Shown here: positions 30,121-39,121 of the stretch, piece by piece | Layout: each line of letters starts with the position of its first letter | Position numbering within the stretch: position 1 is the first letter of the stretch | From: VAZQ01 sp963725185 | Lineage (GTDB): Bacteria > Pseudomonadota > Alphaproteobacteria > Rhizobiales > Xanthobacteraceae | DNA length: 64,000 bases | Assembly (NCBI GenBank): GCA_963725185.1 | Contig: CAVRXO010000006.1 | Coordinates: 806,001-870,000, forward strand | Direction of reading: 5' to 3' | Program-made: the position numbers and the translations under genes | The notes under the pieces: generated by a model | What the model was told of the DNA's origin: nothing | Databases searched by the model: none | The model's input: only the letters and a program-made list of their open reading frames with translations

Positions 30121-30611
30121 GGCGCCGCCCTCGTCCCAAGCGGGGCGAAATACCAGTTTCGCACCATCATCCAGCACAGCATGATCGGGACCACGCAGGC
30201 GAGAATCAGAACCGCGTGGGGAGCCGCATGATCGGGCGCGAGGTCGAAGCCGCCATCCAGGTTCTCGACCAGAACGACCGCGGCCACAAAGCCCATGCCG
30301 AGCGCCATCCACCAACTTGTCGGTCCGAAGAAGGCTTGCTTGATGCCGATGGCGAGGCCTGCGACGGCGGCAGGTCCAGCGCCGAACCAATAGCCAAGAA
30401 AGATGCTCTCGAGCAGGAGACCCAGCCGGGACTGGGTCAGCTCATAGATGGGGGCGAATCTGCTGCCCCAGCTGCCGGAGGTGGCGGCGACCAGGAGCGT
30501 GAACGCGAGGCCGCCGATGGGCGACCCGGCGGCGACGAAGACCAGCACCATGCCGATGGCCCGCCCGACGCGGGCGGCGAGGCTCGGCGGCTGACGAAGC
30601 GCCGCGCTCAC
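30117..30611 (-). CDS. Uncharacterised membrane protein between ruvA and ruvB, 164 aa
   Basis: A hydrophobic protein of unknown function with about four transmembrane segments: 20-42 (MVLVFVAAGSPIGGLAFTLLV), 66-88 (LLLESIFLGYWFGAGPAAVAG), 98-115 (WWMALGMGFVAAVVLV) and 133-150 (VLILACVVPIMLCWMM). The GTG start overlaps the ruvA stop as GTGA and its own stop overlaps the ruvB ATG as ATGA, so all three are translationally coupled. No known domain is visible. Such an insert is seen in some relatives, but its link to recombination is not known; it may simply share the operon. Confidence 0.8.
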   Translation of the reverse strand: MSAALRQPPSLAARVGRAIGMVLVFVAAGSPIGGLAFTLLVAATSGSWGSRFAPIYELTQSRLGLLLESIFLGYWFGAGPAAVAGLAIGIKQAFFGPTSWWMALGMGFVAAVVLVENLDGGFDLAPDHAAPHAVLILACVVPIMLCWMMVRNWYFAPLGTRAAP

Positions 30612-31225
30612 TTGGCGATTTCCTTGAGGCCGAGGCGGATCAGGCTCCTGGCATCCGCGCCCTCGCCGGCGGTCCGGGCAGCGGCCGCGATGGCGGCGGC
30701 GGCCTGCGGCTGGCCATAGCCGAGATTGACCAGCGCCGACACCGCGTCGGCTATCGGCTGCGGGGCGCGTCTCTCATCGACTGCGCCCGACAGGCGGATC
30801 ACCGCCGGATCCACGTCCGCATAGGCGGGCGCCTTGTCCTTGAGCTCGGTGACGATGCGCTCGGCCACCTTGGGGCCGACGCCGGGCGAGCGCGCCACCA
30901 TGGCCTTGTCGCGCAGCGCAATGGCGGAGGCGAGCTCGCCCGGCTTCAAGGTGCCGAGGATCGAGAGCGCGACCTTGGTGCCGACGCCCTGCACGGTCTG
31001 CAGCAGGCGAAACCATTCGCGTTCGCCGTCAAGGACAAACCCGAACAGGCGGATCTGGTCCTCGCGCACGTGGGTCTCGATCGCGAGCGTCACCGGCGCG
31101 CCCGTGGCCGGCAGCGCCTGCAGGGTGCGGGCCGAGCAATGCACCAGATAGCCGACTCCGTTGACGTCGAGGATGACGAAATCCTCGCCGTAGGAATCGA
31201 TGATCCCTTTGAGCTTGCCGATCAT
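30608..31225 (-). CDS. ruvA: Holliday junction DNA-binding protein RuvA
   Basis: A 205-residue protein that binds four-way junctions as a tetramer and loads RuvB. Domain I is an OB fold (MIGKLKGIIDSYGEDFVILD). Domain II has the two helix-hairpin-helix motifs (LLQTVQGVGTKVALSILGTL and MVARSPGVGPKVAERIVTEL). Domain III (about 155-205) is the RuvB-contact UBA-like helix bundle. The start overlaps the ruvC stop by 4 bases. Order ruvC-ruvA-x-ruvB is the usual one apart from the inserted membrane gene. Confidence 0.97.
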   Translation of the reverse strand: MIGKLKGIIDSYGEDFVILDVNGVGYLVHCSARTLQALPATGAPVTLAIETHVREDQIRLFGFVLDGEREWFRLLQTVQGVGTKVALSILGTLKPGELASAIALRDKAMVARSPGVGPKVAERIVTELKDKAPAYADVDPAVIRLSGAVDERRAPQPIADAVSALVNLGYGQPQAAAAIAAAARTAGEGADARSLIRLGLKEIAK

Positions 31226-31728
31226 CTGGCCGCCGCCCTGAGCAGGACGCTCTGCCGGTGGTGCGCATGGGTGACCGCGATGGCGAGCGCGTCGGCCGCG
31301 TCATGGGTGCGCGGATCGGCCTTGGGCAGCAGCACGCCCAGCATCATGCGGATCTGTGCCTTCTCGCCGTGACCGACCCCGATGATGGTCTTCTTCACCA
31401 GGTTGGGCGCATATTCGGCGACCGGCAATCCGGCGATCGCCGGCACCAGCATGGCGATGCCGCGCGCCTGGCCGAGCTTGAGGGTGGCGGAGGCATCCTT
31501 GTTGACGAAGGTGGCCTCGACCGCCGCCTCATCGGGCGCGTGCTCATCGACCACGCGGCGCAATCCGTCATGGATGGCGAGCAGCCGCAGCGCGAGCGCC
31601 GCCCCATCCTGGGTCGCAAGCGACCCGCAGGCCAGAAACATGAGCCGGTTGCCCTCGATCGCAATCACGCCCCAGCCGGTGCGGCGGAGCCCCGGATCGA
31701 TGCCGAGAATGCGAATCGGGCGTCCCAT
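31222..31728 (-). CDS. ruvC: Holliday junction resolvase RuvC
   Basis: A 168-residue endonuclease that cuts Holliday junctions symmetrically. The acidic active site is visible: Asp in ILGIDPGLRRTGWGV, Glu in VEATFVNKD and Asp pair in THDAADALAIAVTHAH. The dimer helix with VPAIAGLPVAEYAPNLVKK is also present. ATG 31728 matches the family N-terminus; the open frame runs on upstream into a repeat. It is the first gene of the ruv operon, and its upstream side holds a perfect 26-base inverted repeat. Confidence 0.97.
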   Translation of the reverse strand: MGRPIRILGIDPGLRRTGWGVIAIEGNRLMFLACGSLATQDGAALALRLLAIHDGLRRVVDEHAPDEAAVEATFVNKDASATLKLGQARGIAMLVPAIAGLPVAEYAPNLVKKTIIGVGHGEKAQIRMMLGVLLPKADPRTHDAADALAIAVTHAHHRQSVLLRAAAR

Positions 31729-31780
31729 GCTGCTGCGGTGATAACCCCGCCGGCCGCTTCCGCATAGTGCGCCGTGTTTC

Positions 31781-31876
31781 GTAGGGCGCAATCGCTTTAT
31801 TGCGCCGGCGGAGCGTACCTTAAGGTTCGGCGCGATTGGCTGGGCGGGACGGCGCAATAAAGCGATTGCGCCCTAC
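31781..31876. repeat. Perfect 26-bp inverted repeat upstream of ruvC
   Basis: Arms at 31781-31806 and 31851-31876 (GTAGGGCGCAATCGC then TTTATTGCGCC) are exact inverses around a 44-base core. The element lies in the 319-base gap between ruvC and yebC. Elements with GTAGGGCGCAAT...ATTGCGCC ends are dispersed, non-autonomous repeats in this bacterial group; there is no room for a transposase. It could fold into a long RNA hairpin in the ruv leader or the yebC trailer. Confidence 0.8.
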
Positions 31877-32047
31877 GATTGGTTGTTACCCACGATCGGT
31901 TGTTAAATGCAGGAAAAAAACAAGCGCCCCAGTGTGTGGACTGCCCCCTTGGCTGAGCCAAAAAAGCGCCGCGCTTTGGGGCCCGGGCGCATTTCGTCAG
32001 TTTCGATTCAACGAATAACCTGATTTGGACGAGCAGTCAAGAGAAGC

Positions 32048-32794
32048 TCACTCGCTCAGCTTGTGCATGAGCGCGTCGGAGATCTCGAAATTGGCATAGA
32101 CGTTCTGCACGTCGTCCTGCTCGTTGAGGCCTTCGATCAGCTTGACGACCTTCTCGCCCTGCTCGTCGTCGATCGCCACCGTATTCTGCGGCTTCCACAC
32201 CATCGCGGTCTTGCGCGGCTCGCCGAATTTCGCCTCCAGGGCCTTGGCGACCGCGGCCAGCTGGTCGGGGGTGGTGTAGATTTCGTGCCCGGCCTCGCTC
32301 GAGACGACGTCTTCGGCGCCGGCATCGATCGCGGCCTCCAGCATGGCATCGGCGCTTGCCGCCTTGGCGTCGTACTCCACCACGCCCAGATGGTCGAACA
32401 TGAACGAGACCGCGCCGGTCTCGGCCAAATTGCCGCCGCTCTTGGTGAAGATCGAGCGCACCTCGCCGGCGGTCCGGTTGCGGTTGTCGGTCAGGACCTC
32501 GACGATGACGGCGACGCCGCCCGGACCGTAGCCCTCATAGCGGATCTCGTCGTAGCTTTCGGCTTCGCTGCCGGTCGCTTTCTTGATCGCGCGCTCGATC
32601 GAATCCTTCGACATGTTCTCGGCGCGGGCCGCGATGATGGCGGCGCGCAGCCGCGCGTTCATGCCTGGATCGGGCAATCCGGTCTTGGCCGAGACCGTGA
32701 TCTCGCGCGCCAGCTTGCCGAACAGCTTGGACTTGACCGCGTCCTGCCGCCCCTTGCGGTGCATGATGTTCTTGAACTGCGAGTGTCCGGCCAT
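32048..32794 (-). CDS. yebC: YebC/PmpR-family protein (TACO1-type)
   Basis: A 248-residue cytosolic protein of the YebC family. It opens MAGHSQFKNIMHRKGRQDA and has GPGGVAVIVEVLTDNRNRTA and the LAETGAVSFMFDHLG stretch, all hallmarks. The family was first described as DNA-binding regulators, and more recently as ribosome-associated factors easing translation of proline-rich or difficult stretches; which applies here is not shown by sequence. It lies upstream of ruvC on the same strand, as in many proteobacteria, with a repeat element in between. Confidence 0.95.
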   Translation of the reverse strand: MAGHSQFKNIMHRKGRQDAVKSKLFGKLAREITVSAKTGLPDPGMNARLRAAIIAARAENMSKDSIERAIKKATGSEAESYDEIRYEGYGPGGVAVIVEVLTDNRNRTAGEVRSIFTKSGGNLAETGAVSFMFDHLGVVEYDAKAASADAMLEAAIDAGAEDVVSSEAGHEIYTTPDQLAAVAKALEAKFGEPRKTAMVWKPQNTVAIDDEQGEKVVKLIEGLNEQDDVQNVYANFEISDALMHKLSE

Positions 32795-32930
32795 GGCCTT
32801 GTTCCGTGATCCGTTGAGCCTGAGCGATCGCCCCGCGCCAGCCGGACGGAACCGAGCCGCGATCGGGACTCTCCAAATGGAAATGGATTGAAGCCGGCGC
32901 CTTATAGGACGGAGCGCCGGAGAAATAAAG

Positions 32931-33752
32931 TTACTCCCAGAATGCCGGCCGCGCCTGCTCGAGCCGGCCCCCCAGCCGCACCGCGGCGATGCTGGTGGCA
33001 AGGCCGGTCGCATCGTCGGTCTCGACCGCGACCGCGCATATCGTCGCCTCCCCCAGCGCCGGCTCGAAGCGGCTGGTGGGAATGCGGCGCAGGAACCGGT
33101 TGAGCGGCTCCTCCTTGGCCATGCCGATGACGGAATTGTAGTCGCCGGTCATGCCCACGTCGGAGATGAAGGCGGTGCCGCCCGGCAGGATCTGATGGTC
33201 GGCGGTCGGCACATGCGTATGGGTGCCGACCACCAGGCTGGCGCGGCCATCGCAGAAATGGCCCATCGCCTGCTTCTCGCTGGTGGCTTCGCCGTGCATG
33301 TCGACGATGATGGCATCCGCGGTCGCCGGCAGCGGGTACGCCGCCAGCTCGCGCTCGACCGCCGCGAACGGGTCGTCGAGCGGGTCCATGTAGATGCGGC
33401 CCATGGCATTGATCACCAGCACATGCGCGCCGGTCCGCGTCTCGATCAGCGCCGCGCCGCGGCCAGGGGTTCCGGGCGGATAGTTGATCGGACGAATGAG
33501 GCGCGGCGCCCGCTCGATGAACACCAGCGCTTCCTTCTGGTCCCAGGCGTGATTGCCGAGCGTGATCGCATCGGCGCCGGCATCGATCAGGTCCTGGTAG
33601 ATCGCCTCGGTGATGCCGAAGCCGCCGGCCGCGTTCTCGCCGTTGATGGCGACGCAATCGAGCCGCCAGTCGCGCACCAGCCGCGGCAGCCGGTCGAGCA
33701 CGATCGCGCGCCCGCTGCGCCCGACTATGTCGCCGATGAAAAGAATGCGCAT
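32931..33752 (-). CDS. YmdB-like metallophosphodiesterase, 273 aa
   Basis: A cytosolic calcineurin-like phosphodiesterase of the TIGR00282/YmdB family. Metal-site motifs are present in order: GDIVGRSGR (residue 7), NGENAAGGFG, GNHAWDQKE (about 67), VDMHGEATSEK and GTHTHVPTADH (about 177). YmdB enzymes hydrolyse 2',3'-cyclic nucleotides and influence biofilm or motility in Bacillus; the alphaproteobacterial substrate is unproven. The start is only 4 bases after the stop of the cyclo-ligase gene, so the two form one transcription unit, the usual pairing in this order. Confidence 0.92.
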   Translation of the reverse strand: MRILFIGDIVGRSGRAIVLDRLPRLVRDWRLDCVAINGENAAGGFGITEAIYQDLIDAGADAITLGNHAWDQKEALVFIERAPRLIRPINYPPGTPGRGAALIETRTGAHVLVINAMGRIYMDPLDDPFAAVERELAAYPLPATADAIIVDMHGEATSEKQAMGHFCDGRASLVVGTHTHVPTADHQILPGGTAFISDVGMTGDYNSVIGMAKEEPLNRFLRRIPTSRFEPALGEATICAVAVETDDATGLATSIAAVRLGGRLEQARPAFWE

Positions 33753-33756
33753 GCGC

Positions 33757-34341
33757 TCACGCCCGCCGCAGATCGATCACCTCGCGCTCGGTTAGCACGA
33801 GATCGAGCGGCGCGTCGTGGGGGGTGGCGGGTACTGCCGCGATTTCCTGGACCGCAAATGCCAGCCCGACGGCGATGATCGGCTTGCGCGCGCGCAAGCT
33901 CGCGATCGTCAGGTCGTAATAGCCGGCCCCGTAGCCGATGCGGTGGCCGGTGCGGTCGAAGGCGAGGAGCGGCACGATCAGGAGGTCGGGCGCGACTTCG
34001 GGCGCCGACGGCGGCGGCTCGCGGATGCCCCAGACCCCGGCGGCGAGCGGCTCGCCAAAGCCCCAAGCCCGCATGATCAAGGGCGTGCCTCGGCCGGCCA
34101 CCACCGGCAGCGCGAAGCGGGCCCCGGCGGCGGCGAGCTTGCGCATGAGCGGCAGCGGATTGATCTCGCCCTTCATCGGCATGAAGCCCGCCACGATCGC
34201 TTCGGGCCTGAGCGCAACCGGGAATGGCCGCGCCGCAATCGTCTCGGCGGCCTGCTGGCGATCCGCCGCGGGCAGCCCATCGCGGCGCGCGAGCGCTTCG
34301 CGGCGCAGCTCGGCCTTGGTTGTGGAGAGCGATAAATCCAG
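33757..34341 (-). CDS. 5-formyltetrahydrofolate cyclo-ligase, start codon unclear
   Basis: An ATP-dependent enzyme that converts 5-formyl-THF to 5,10-methenyl-THF. The C-terminal half is clear: PLIMRAWGFGEPL, the Gly-rich loop HRIGYGAGYYDLT and a final LTEREVIDLRRA. The N-terminal substrate helix (TKAELRREALARRDGLPAAD) is in the same frame upstream of the first usual start (GTG 34194), so that GTG would delete about 50 needed residues. In the whole open stretch from the upstream TAG there is no ATG, GTG or TTG before that helix. CTG 34339-34341, 7 bases after GAGG, would give 194 residues, the normal size. I infer a CTG start, or an undetected base error. Confidence 0.85.
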   Translation of the reverse strand: MDLSLSTTKAELRREALARRDGLPAADRQQAAETIAARPFPVALRPEAIVAGFMPMKGEINPLPLMRKLAAAGARFALPVVAGRGTPLIMRAWGFGEPLAAGVWGIREPPPSAPEVAPDLLIVPLLAFDRTGHRIGYGAGYYDLTIASLRARKPIIAVGLAFAVQEIAAVPATPHDAPLDLVLTEREVIDLRRA

Positions 34342-34350
34342 AGGTGGGCC

Positions 34351-34511
34351 TCGTAAGGAAGTGCGGAGCCACGATGGCCGTCGGAGTGTTCGATCCCGGG
34401 TTCCCTACGCAAGTAGGTGGGCGCCATGTGCCCGGACCCACGAGCCCGGACAGGGACAGCTCCCGTGAGATCGATAAGGCCCCGGGGATAATGCTCCTAA
34501 CGCACCTCGCA
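34351..34511 (-). ncRNA. ssrS: 6S RNA (SsrS) candidate
   Basis: Noncoding stretch between zapA and the folate cyclo-ligase gene, the conserved position of ssrS in proteobacteria. The ends pair: the 5' side GCGAGGTGCG plus TTAGGAGC fits the 3' side GCTCC plus GCACTTCCTTACG. The inside contains the paired arms TGTCCCTGTCCGGGCTCGTG and CACCTACTTGCGTAGGG, and the latter wording is typical of alphaproteobacterial 6S RNA. The size, about 160 nt, is right. 6S RNA mimics an open promoter and holds sigma70 RNA polymerase in stationary phase. Ends are approximate; no covariance search was run. Confidence 0.7.
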
Positions 34512-34676
34512 GCCCCGCCCCCGCAATGTAGTGCGATCACAGGCCGGACGCCACCCGGCAAAGAAATTCGCTTGGAGAGCGATCCCGCACGCAGTCTTGG
34601 CACGGATTCCTGGCCCAGTTTCCCGGTAGACGGCAGCATTTACTTGGTGAAACGGCTGCGCCCCACCTCACCCGCC

Positions 34677-35060
34677 TCATCCGAGCGTGACGCCGGCAGC
34701 GCGGTTGGGATTGAGCACCTTGGTCACCTGCTCGATACGCTCGGCCGCGGAATTGAGCGCCGCCGCGACCGCCGCCTGGGTGGCCTCGGCCCGCTCGGCG
34801 GAGGCCACGCGGGCGTCCTGCAGGGCGGCCAGATCCTCCTCCAGACGGCGCAACTTGCCGCTGGTGTCGGCGAGCTCGTCTGCAACCGTCAGTGCGGCCA
34901 TGACGGTGAGCCGTGTATCGCCGATCTCGCCGAAATTGGCGCGCAGCTTCTCGATGCGCTGATCGAGGTCCTGGGCGAGCCGCAACAGGTGGCTCTCCTG
35001 CCCGTCCTCGCAAGCCATGCGAAACTGGCGGCCGTTGATCGTGACGGTTACCTGCGACAT
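34677..35060 (-). CDS. zapA: Cell division protein ZapA
   Basis: A 127-residue cytosolic FtsZ-associated protein that bundles Z-ring filaments. The N-terminal globular part (SQVTVTINGRQFRMACEDGQE) is followed by the ZapA helix (LLRLAQDLDQRIEKLRANFG, then LTVMAALTVADELADT) and a C-terminal coiled coil rich in Ala and Glu. ATG 35060 is supported by the family start MSQVTVTI. It lies 45 bases after the DUF4164 gene and is followed by the 6S RNA, the conserved order. Confidence 0.92.
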   Translation of the reverse strand: MSQVTVTINGRQFRMACEDGQESHLLRLAQDLDQRIEKLRANFGEIGDTRLTVMAALTVADELADTSGKLRRLEEDLAALQDARVASAERAEATQAAVAAALNSAAERIEQVTKVLNPNRAAGVTLG

Positions 35061-35104
35061 GATACGCTCGATTGGACGCATGGATTTATCAACTATTGGA
35101 TCTA

Positions 35105-35386
35105 TCAACTATCGTTCGCCTCGATCACGGAGCGGATGGTCTCGATGGCGGAGTCGAGGCGCCGCGTGACCTCCTGGTTGGTGGTTTCGAGAGCTCGCGC
35201 GCGGGCCGTCACCGCGTCGAGGTCGGCGGCCAGACGCGATCGGTCGGTGCCGAGCGCGTGCAGCTGATCGGCCAAGCCAAGATCGGCGCGATCGGCCTCG
35301 CGCCGCCGCTCGGCGGCCGCTTCCAGCCCATCAAGCGCCAGCATCAGGCGCTTGGTAGCAGCTTCGATTGCGCCAGCATCACTCAT
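35105..35386 (-). CDS. DUF4164-like coiled-coil protein, 93 aa
   Basis: A small all-helical protein of unknown function. Almost the whole length is predicted coiled coil with heptads (LMLALDGLEAAAERRREADR, then LDAVTARARALETTNQEV) and a conserved-looking C-terminal LDSAIETIRSVIEA. Genes of this size and pattern, called DUF4164, sit directly upstream of zapA in Rhizobiales, which suggests a role with ZapA at the division site; that is inference from position only. Start ATG 35386 is preceded by an in-frame GTG. Confidence 0.75.
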   Translation of the reverse strand: MSDAGAIEAATKRLMLALDGLEAAAERRREADRADLGLADQLHALGTDRSRLAADLDAVTARARALETTNQEVTRRLDSAIETIRSVIEANDS

Positions 35387-35619
35387 CACCGCCGGCCCTC
35401 ATTGATCGGCTCACGCTGAGCCGCCAAAATCATATGCGCAGCAAGCAGTTAGGATTGGAACCTTACGTGGGATGACGGCCGCCCGTCAACGCTCGCGCCA
35501 ATGTTCTCCCCTGCCCTGTGCATGGCGGGGTTGATCGCGGCACTACCTGCGGCGGCGTTCTTTGACTCCATTGAGCCGCGTGCTAGAGGCTCGAATCCTT
35601 AAACCCGCCCTGGCTCATC

Positions 35620-37672
35620 ATGCCGATTCCGATGCCACCTTCAGCCGCTGCTTCGGCCGCCGCCGCACCCGCCGCAAGCCGCGACGCCTCTCAGCACCAG
35701 CGCATGGCCAACGCCATCCGGGCGCTTGCCATGGATGCGGTGGAGCAGGCGAAGAGCGGGCACCCCGGCCTGCCCATGGGGGCGGCCGATATCGCCACCG
35801 TGCTGTTCGGGCGGTTCTTGAAATTCGATCCGGCCGATCCGGCTTGGCCCGATCGTGACCGCTTCGTGCTCTCGGCCGGGCACGGCTCGATGCTGCTCTA
35901 CGCGCTGCTGCATCTGCTCGGCTATGAGAGGATGACGATCGAGGAGATCAAGCGCTTCCGCCAGCTCGGCTCGCTGACACCCGGCCATCCGGAATACGGC
36001 CACACCCCCGGCGTCGAGACGACGACCGGACCGCTCGGCCAGGGGCTCGCCACCGCGGTCGGCATGGCGATCGCCGAACGGCATTTGGCCGCCAAATTCG
36101 GCGCCGACCTGGTCGACCATTCCACCTTCGTGCTCTGCTCCGACGGCGACCTGATGGAAGGCATCAGCCAGGAGGCGATTGCGCTCGCCGGGCATCTGCG
36201 GCTGCACAAGCTCATCGTGCTGTACGACGACAACGGCATCTCGATCGACGGACCGCTCGCGCTCGCCGATTCGGTCGACCAGGTGAAACGCTTCGAGGCG
36301 GCCGGCTGGGCGGCAACGCGGATCGACGGGCACGATCCCGACGCGATCGCGGCGGCGATCGAGACCGCCAAAAGCAGCGACCGGCCATCCATGATTGCCT
36401 GCCGCACCATCATCGGATTCGGTGCGCCGACCAAGGCCGGGACCGAGAAGAGCCACGGCTCGGCGCTGGGACCCGAGGAGATCAAGGGCGCCCGCGCGCG
36501 GCTGGGCTGGGATTTTCCGCCTTTCGAGATACCGCCCGATGTGCGCGCCGCCTGGCGGGCGGCCGGGCAGCGCGGACAGGGAGCGCGCCAGGCGTGGCTG
36601 GGACGCCTCGCCGCGCTGCCGCCCGAGCTGCGCGCCGAGTTCGAGCGGCGCAACCGCGGCGAACTGCCGGAGGAAAAGATCGCGGCCGCGGTGCGCTCCG
36701 CAAAGGAGAAGCTCGCCGCCGCGCCAAAGGAGATCGCCAGCCGCATCGCCTCCGAGAATGCGCTCGACGTGTTGATGGCGGCCGCCCCCGAGATGGTCGG
36801 CGGCTCGGGCGATCTCACCGGCTCCAACAATACCCGGCCGAAGTGGGTCAAGGTCCTCTCGGCCGCCGACTATGGCGGGCGCTTCATCCACTACGGAGTG
36901 CGCGAGCACGGCATGGCGGCGGCCATGAACGGCATGGCGCTGCATGGCGGGATCATTCCGTTCTCGGGCACCTTTCTGGTGTTTTCCGACTATTGCCGCC
37001 CGGCGATCCGGCTCGCCGCCCTGATGGGCGCCGCGCGTGATCCATGTGATGACCCACGATTCGATCGGGCTCGGCGAGGACGGGCCGACGCACCAGCCGG
37101 TCGAGCATCTGGCGGCGCTGCGCGCGATGCCGAACCTTTTGGTGTTCCGTCCCTGCGACGCGGTCGAGACCCTCGAATGCTGGCAGCTCGCGCTCGAAGC
37201 GCACCACCGCCCGAGCATACTGGCGCTGACGCGGCAGAACCTGCCGCAGCTGCGGCTTGCGGCCGACGACCGCAACCGCTGCGCGGACGGCGCCTACGAG
37301 ATCGTTGCGGCGCAAGGCGAAGCAAACGTATCGCTGTTCGCCACCGGGTCCGAGGTTGCAATCGCGGTCGAAGCGCAGAAGCTGCTGCGCATCCACGACG
37401 TCGAGGCGCGCGTCGTATCGGTCCCGTGCTTCGAGCTGTTCAGTGCGCGTCCGCAGGCCGAGCGGCAGAACGTCATCGGCAGCGCACCGGTGCGGGTCGG
37501 AGTCGAGGCCGCCATCCGGCAAGGCTGGGACGAGATCATCGGCTCGGACGGCGCCTTCGTGGGCATGACGACGTTCGGCGCCAGCGGGCCGGCCAAGGAC
37601 CTCTACGGCCATTTCGGCATCACCGCCGAGAAGGTCGCGCAGGCGGCATTAAGCAAATTGAAGAGCACGTGA
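35620..37672 (+). CDS. tkt: Transketolase (frame broken by one extra base)
   Basis: The ThDP enzyme that moves two-carbon units in the Calvin and pentose phosphate cycles. The first 470 codons are clean: ThDP motif CSDGDLMEGISQEA and VLYDDNGISIDG, then SGDLTGSN and the Glu-bearing HYGVREHGMAAAMNG. At 37033 an extra G (GGCGCCGCGCG) shifts the frame; the C-terminal part RVIHVMTHDSIGLGEDGPTH to the stop at 37672 is in the next frame. One base removed gives about 683 residues; the N-terminal 25 are Ala-rich and longer than usual. It heads a tkt-gap-pgk-fba cluster typical of this group. Confidence 0.96.
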
Positions 37673-37768
37673 AAGCGCCGTCGGCGGCGCCATTGCGTTG
37701 CCGGCAAGCGGCAATTACCAATCGACCCTCGAAGGCGCGGGCAGCGCGAGCCCGCCAAGGAGCCGGAA

Positions 37769-38781
37769 ATGTCAGTTCGGGTTGCCATCAACGGGTTCGG
37801 ACGCATCGGCCGCAACGTGTTGCGCGCCATCGTCGAGTCCAGGCGCAACGACATCACCGTGGTAGCCATCAACGATCTCGCGCCGCCCGAGACCAATGCC
37901 CATCTGTTGCGGTTCGATTCCGTGCATGGCCGCTTTCCGGGCGAGGTCACGGTCACCGGCGACGTCCATCGATTGCGGCATCGGCCCGATCAAGGTCACC
38001 GCCATCAAGGACCCGGCGCAGCTGCCGTGGCGGGAGCTCGCGCGTCGACATCGCGCTCGAATGCACCGGGCTCTTCACCTCCAAGGACAAGGCCTCGGCG
38101 CATCTCGACGCCGGCGCCAAGCGCGTGCTGGTGTCGGCACCCGCCGACAATGTCGACCTCACCGTGGTCTATGGGGTCAATCACGACAAGCTGACCCGCG
38201 ACCACACCGTGGTATCGAACGCATCCTGCACCACCAATTGCCTGGCGCCGCTCGCCAAGGTGCTCAACGACGCGGTCGGCATCGAAAAGGGCTTCATGAC
38301 CACGGTGCACGCCTACACCAACGACCAGCCCTCGCACGACCAGTTCCACAAGGACCTCTACCGGGCGCGCGCCGCGGCGCTCTCCATGATTCCGACCTCG
38401 ACCGGCGCCGCCAAGGCGGTCGGCCTGGTGCTGCCCGAACTCGCCGGCAAGCCTCGACGGCGTGGCGATCCGGGTGCCGACGCCGAACGTCTCGGTGGTC
38501 GATCTCAAGATTCGTCGCCAAGCGCGCGACCTCGCAAGGAGGAGATCAACGGCGCCGTCAAGCGCGCCGCCGAGCAGCAGCTCAAGGGCATTCTCGGCTA
38601 CACCGACCGGCCCAACGTCTCGATCGACTTCAATCACGATCCGCGCTCCTCGATCTTCCACCTGGACCAGACCAAGGTGATGGACGGCACGCTGGTGCGC
38701 GTCATGTCCTGGTACGACAACGAATGGGGCTTCTCGAACCGGATGGTGGACACCGCCGTGACCATGGGAAAGCTGATCTGA
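37769..38781 (+). CDS. gap: Glyceraldehyde-3-phosphate dehydrogenase (frame broken five times)
   Basis: NAD(P)-dependent enzyme of glycolysis and the Calvin cycle. The N-terminal Rossmann start is MSVRVAINGFGRIGRNVLRA, the catalytic Cys is in VSNASCTTNCLAPLAKVLN, and the C-terminal SWYDNEWGFSNRM is intact. Five single-base insertions can be located by frame: near 37964, 38041, 38452, 38512 and 38538. Removing them yields 1008 bases, 335 residues with no internal stop, exactly the normal size. The regular spacing and lack of decayed codons argue against an old pseudogene. It starts 97 bases after tkt. Confidence 0.95.
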
Positions 38782-39121
38782 TCGATCTCGGGTGCGCGTG
38801 TTGGGGGCGAATTCGAAGCGTCATGCCGGTACTGTTGTGGACAGGGCCTGGAATCCCTGGATGGCGATGCGCGCCAGCAGCTGCGCCATGGCCGGCTGCG
38901 CGGCATCATCACCGCCGCGCGCGGTATCTGTCGATGCGGACAAGCTCAAATCAGTGCTTGCGGCATCTGCCCAGCCGCGGCGGGCGCGCTCGGTGCAGAA
39001 ATTCTGCTGGCCCGATATCTCGGATCGCAGCGAGGCACGGTTGGCGGCCTTCGGCAGGGGATGATCGACCGTCCGCTGCCGTTCGAACGTGTTGGATCAT
39101 GATTGCAGAGTGGGGAGGGGA
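38782..39121. other. Intergenic stretch between gap and pgk
   Basis: About 340 bases. Short open frames exist in several phases, but none has a recognisable product, and given the high error rate on both sides a small gene could be hidden here. No terminator or repeat is evident. GGGGAGGGG just before 39122 is the pgk ribosome site. Confidence 0.4.

Noticed and set aside
35590..35615. Possible tRNA 3' part (GCTCGAATCC) before tkt
   Set aside because: No acceptor, D or anticodon arm can be drawn around it.
38850..39064. Open frames between gap and pgk as a small gene
   Set aside because: No recognisable product; with the local indel rate the frames cannot be trusted.
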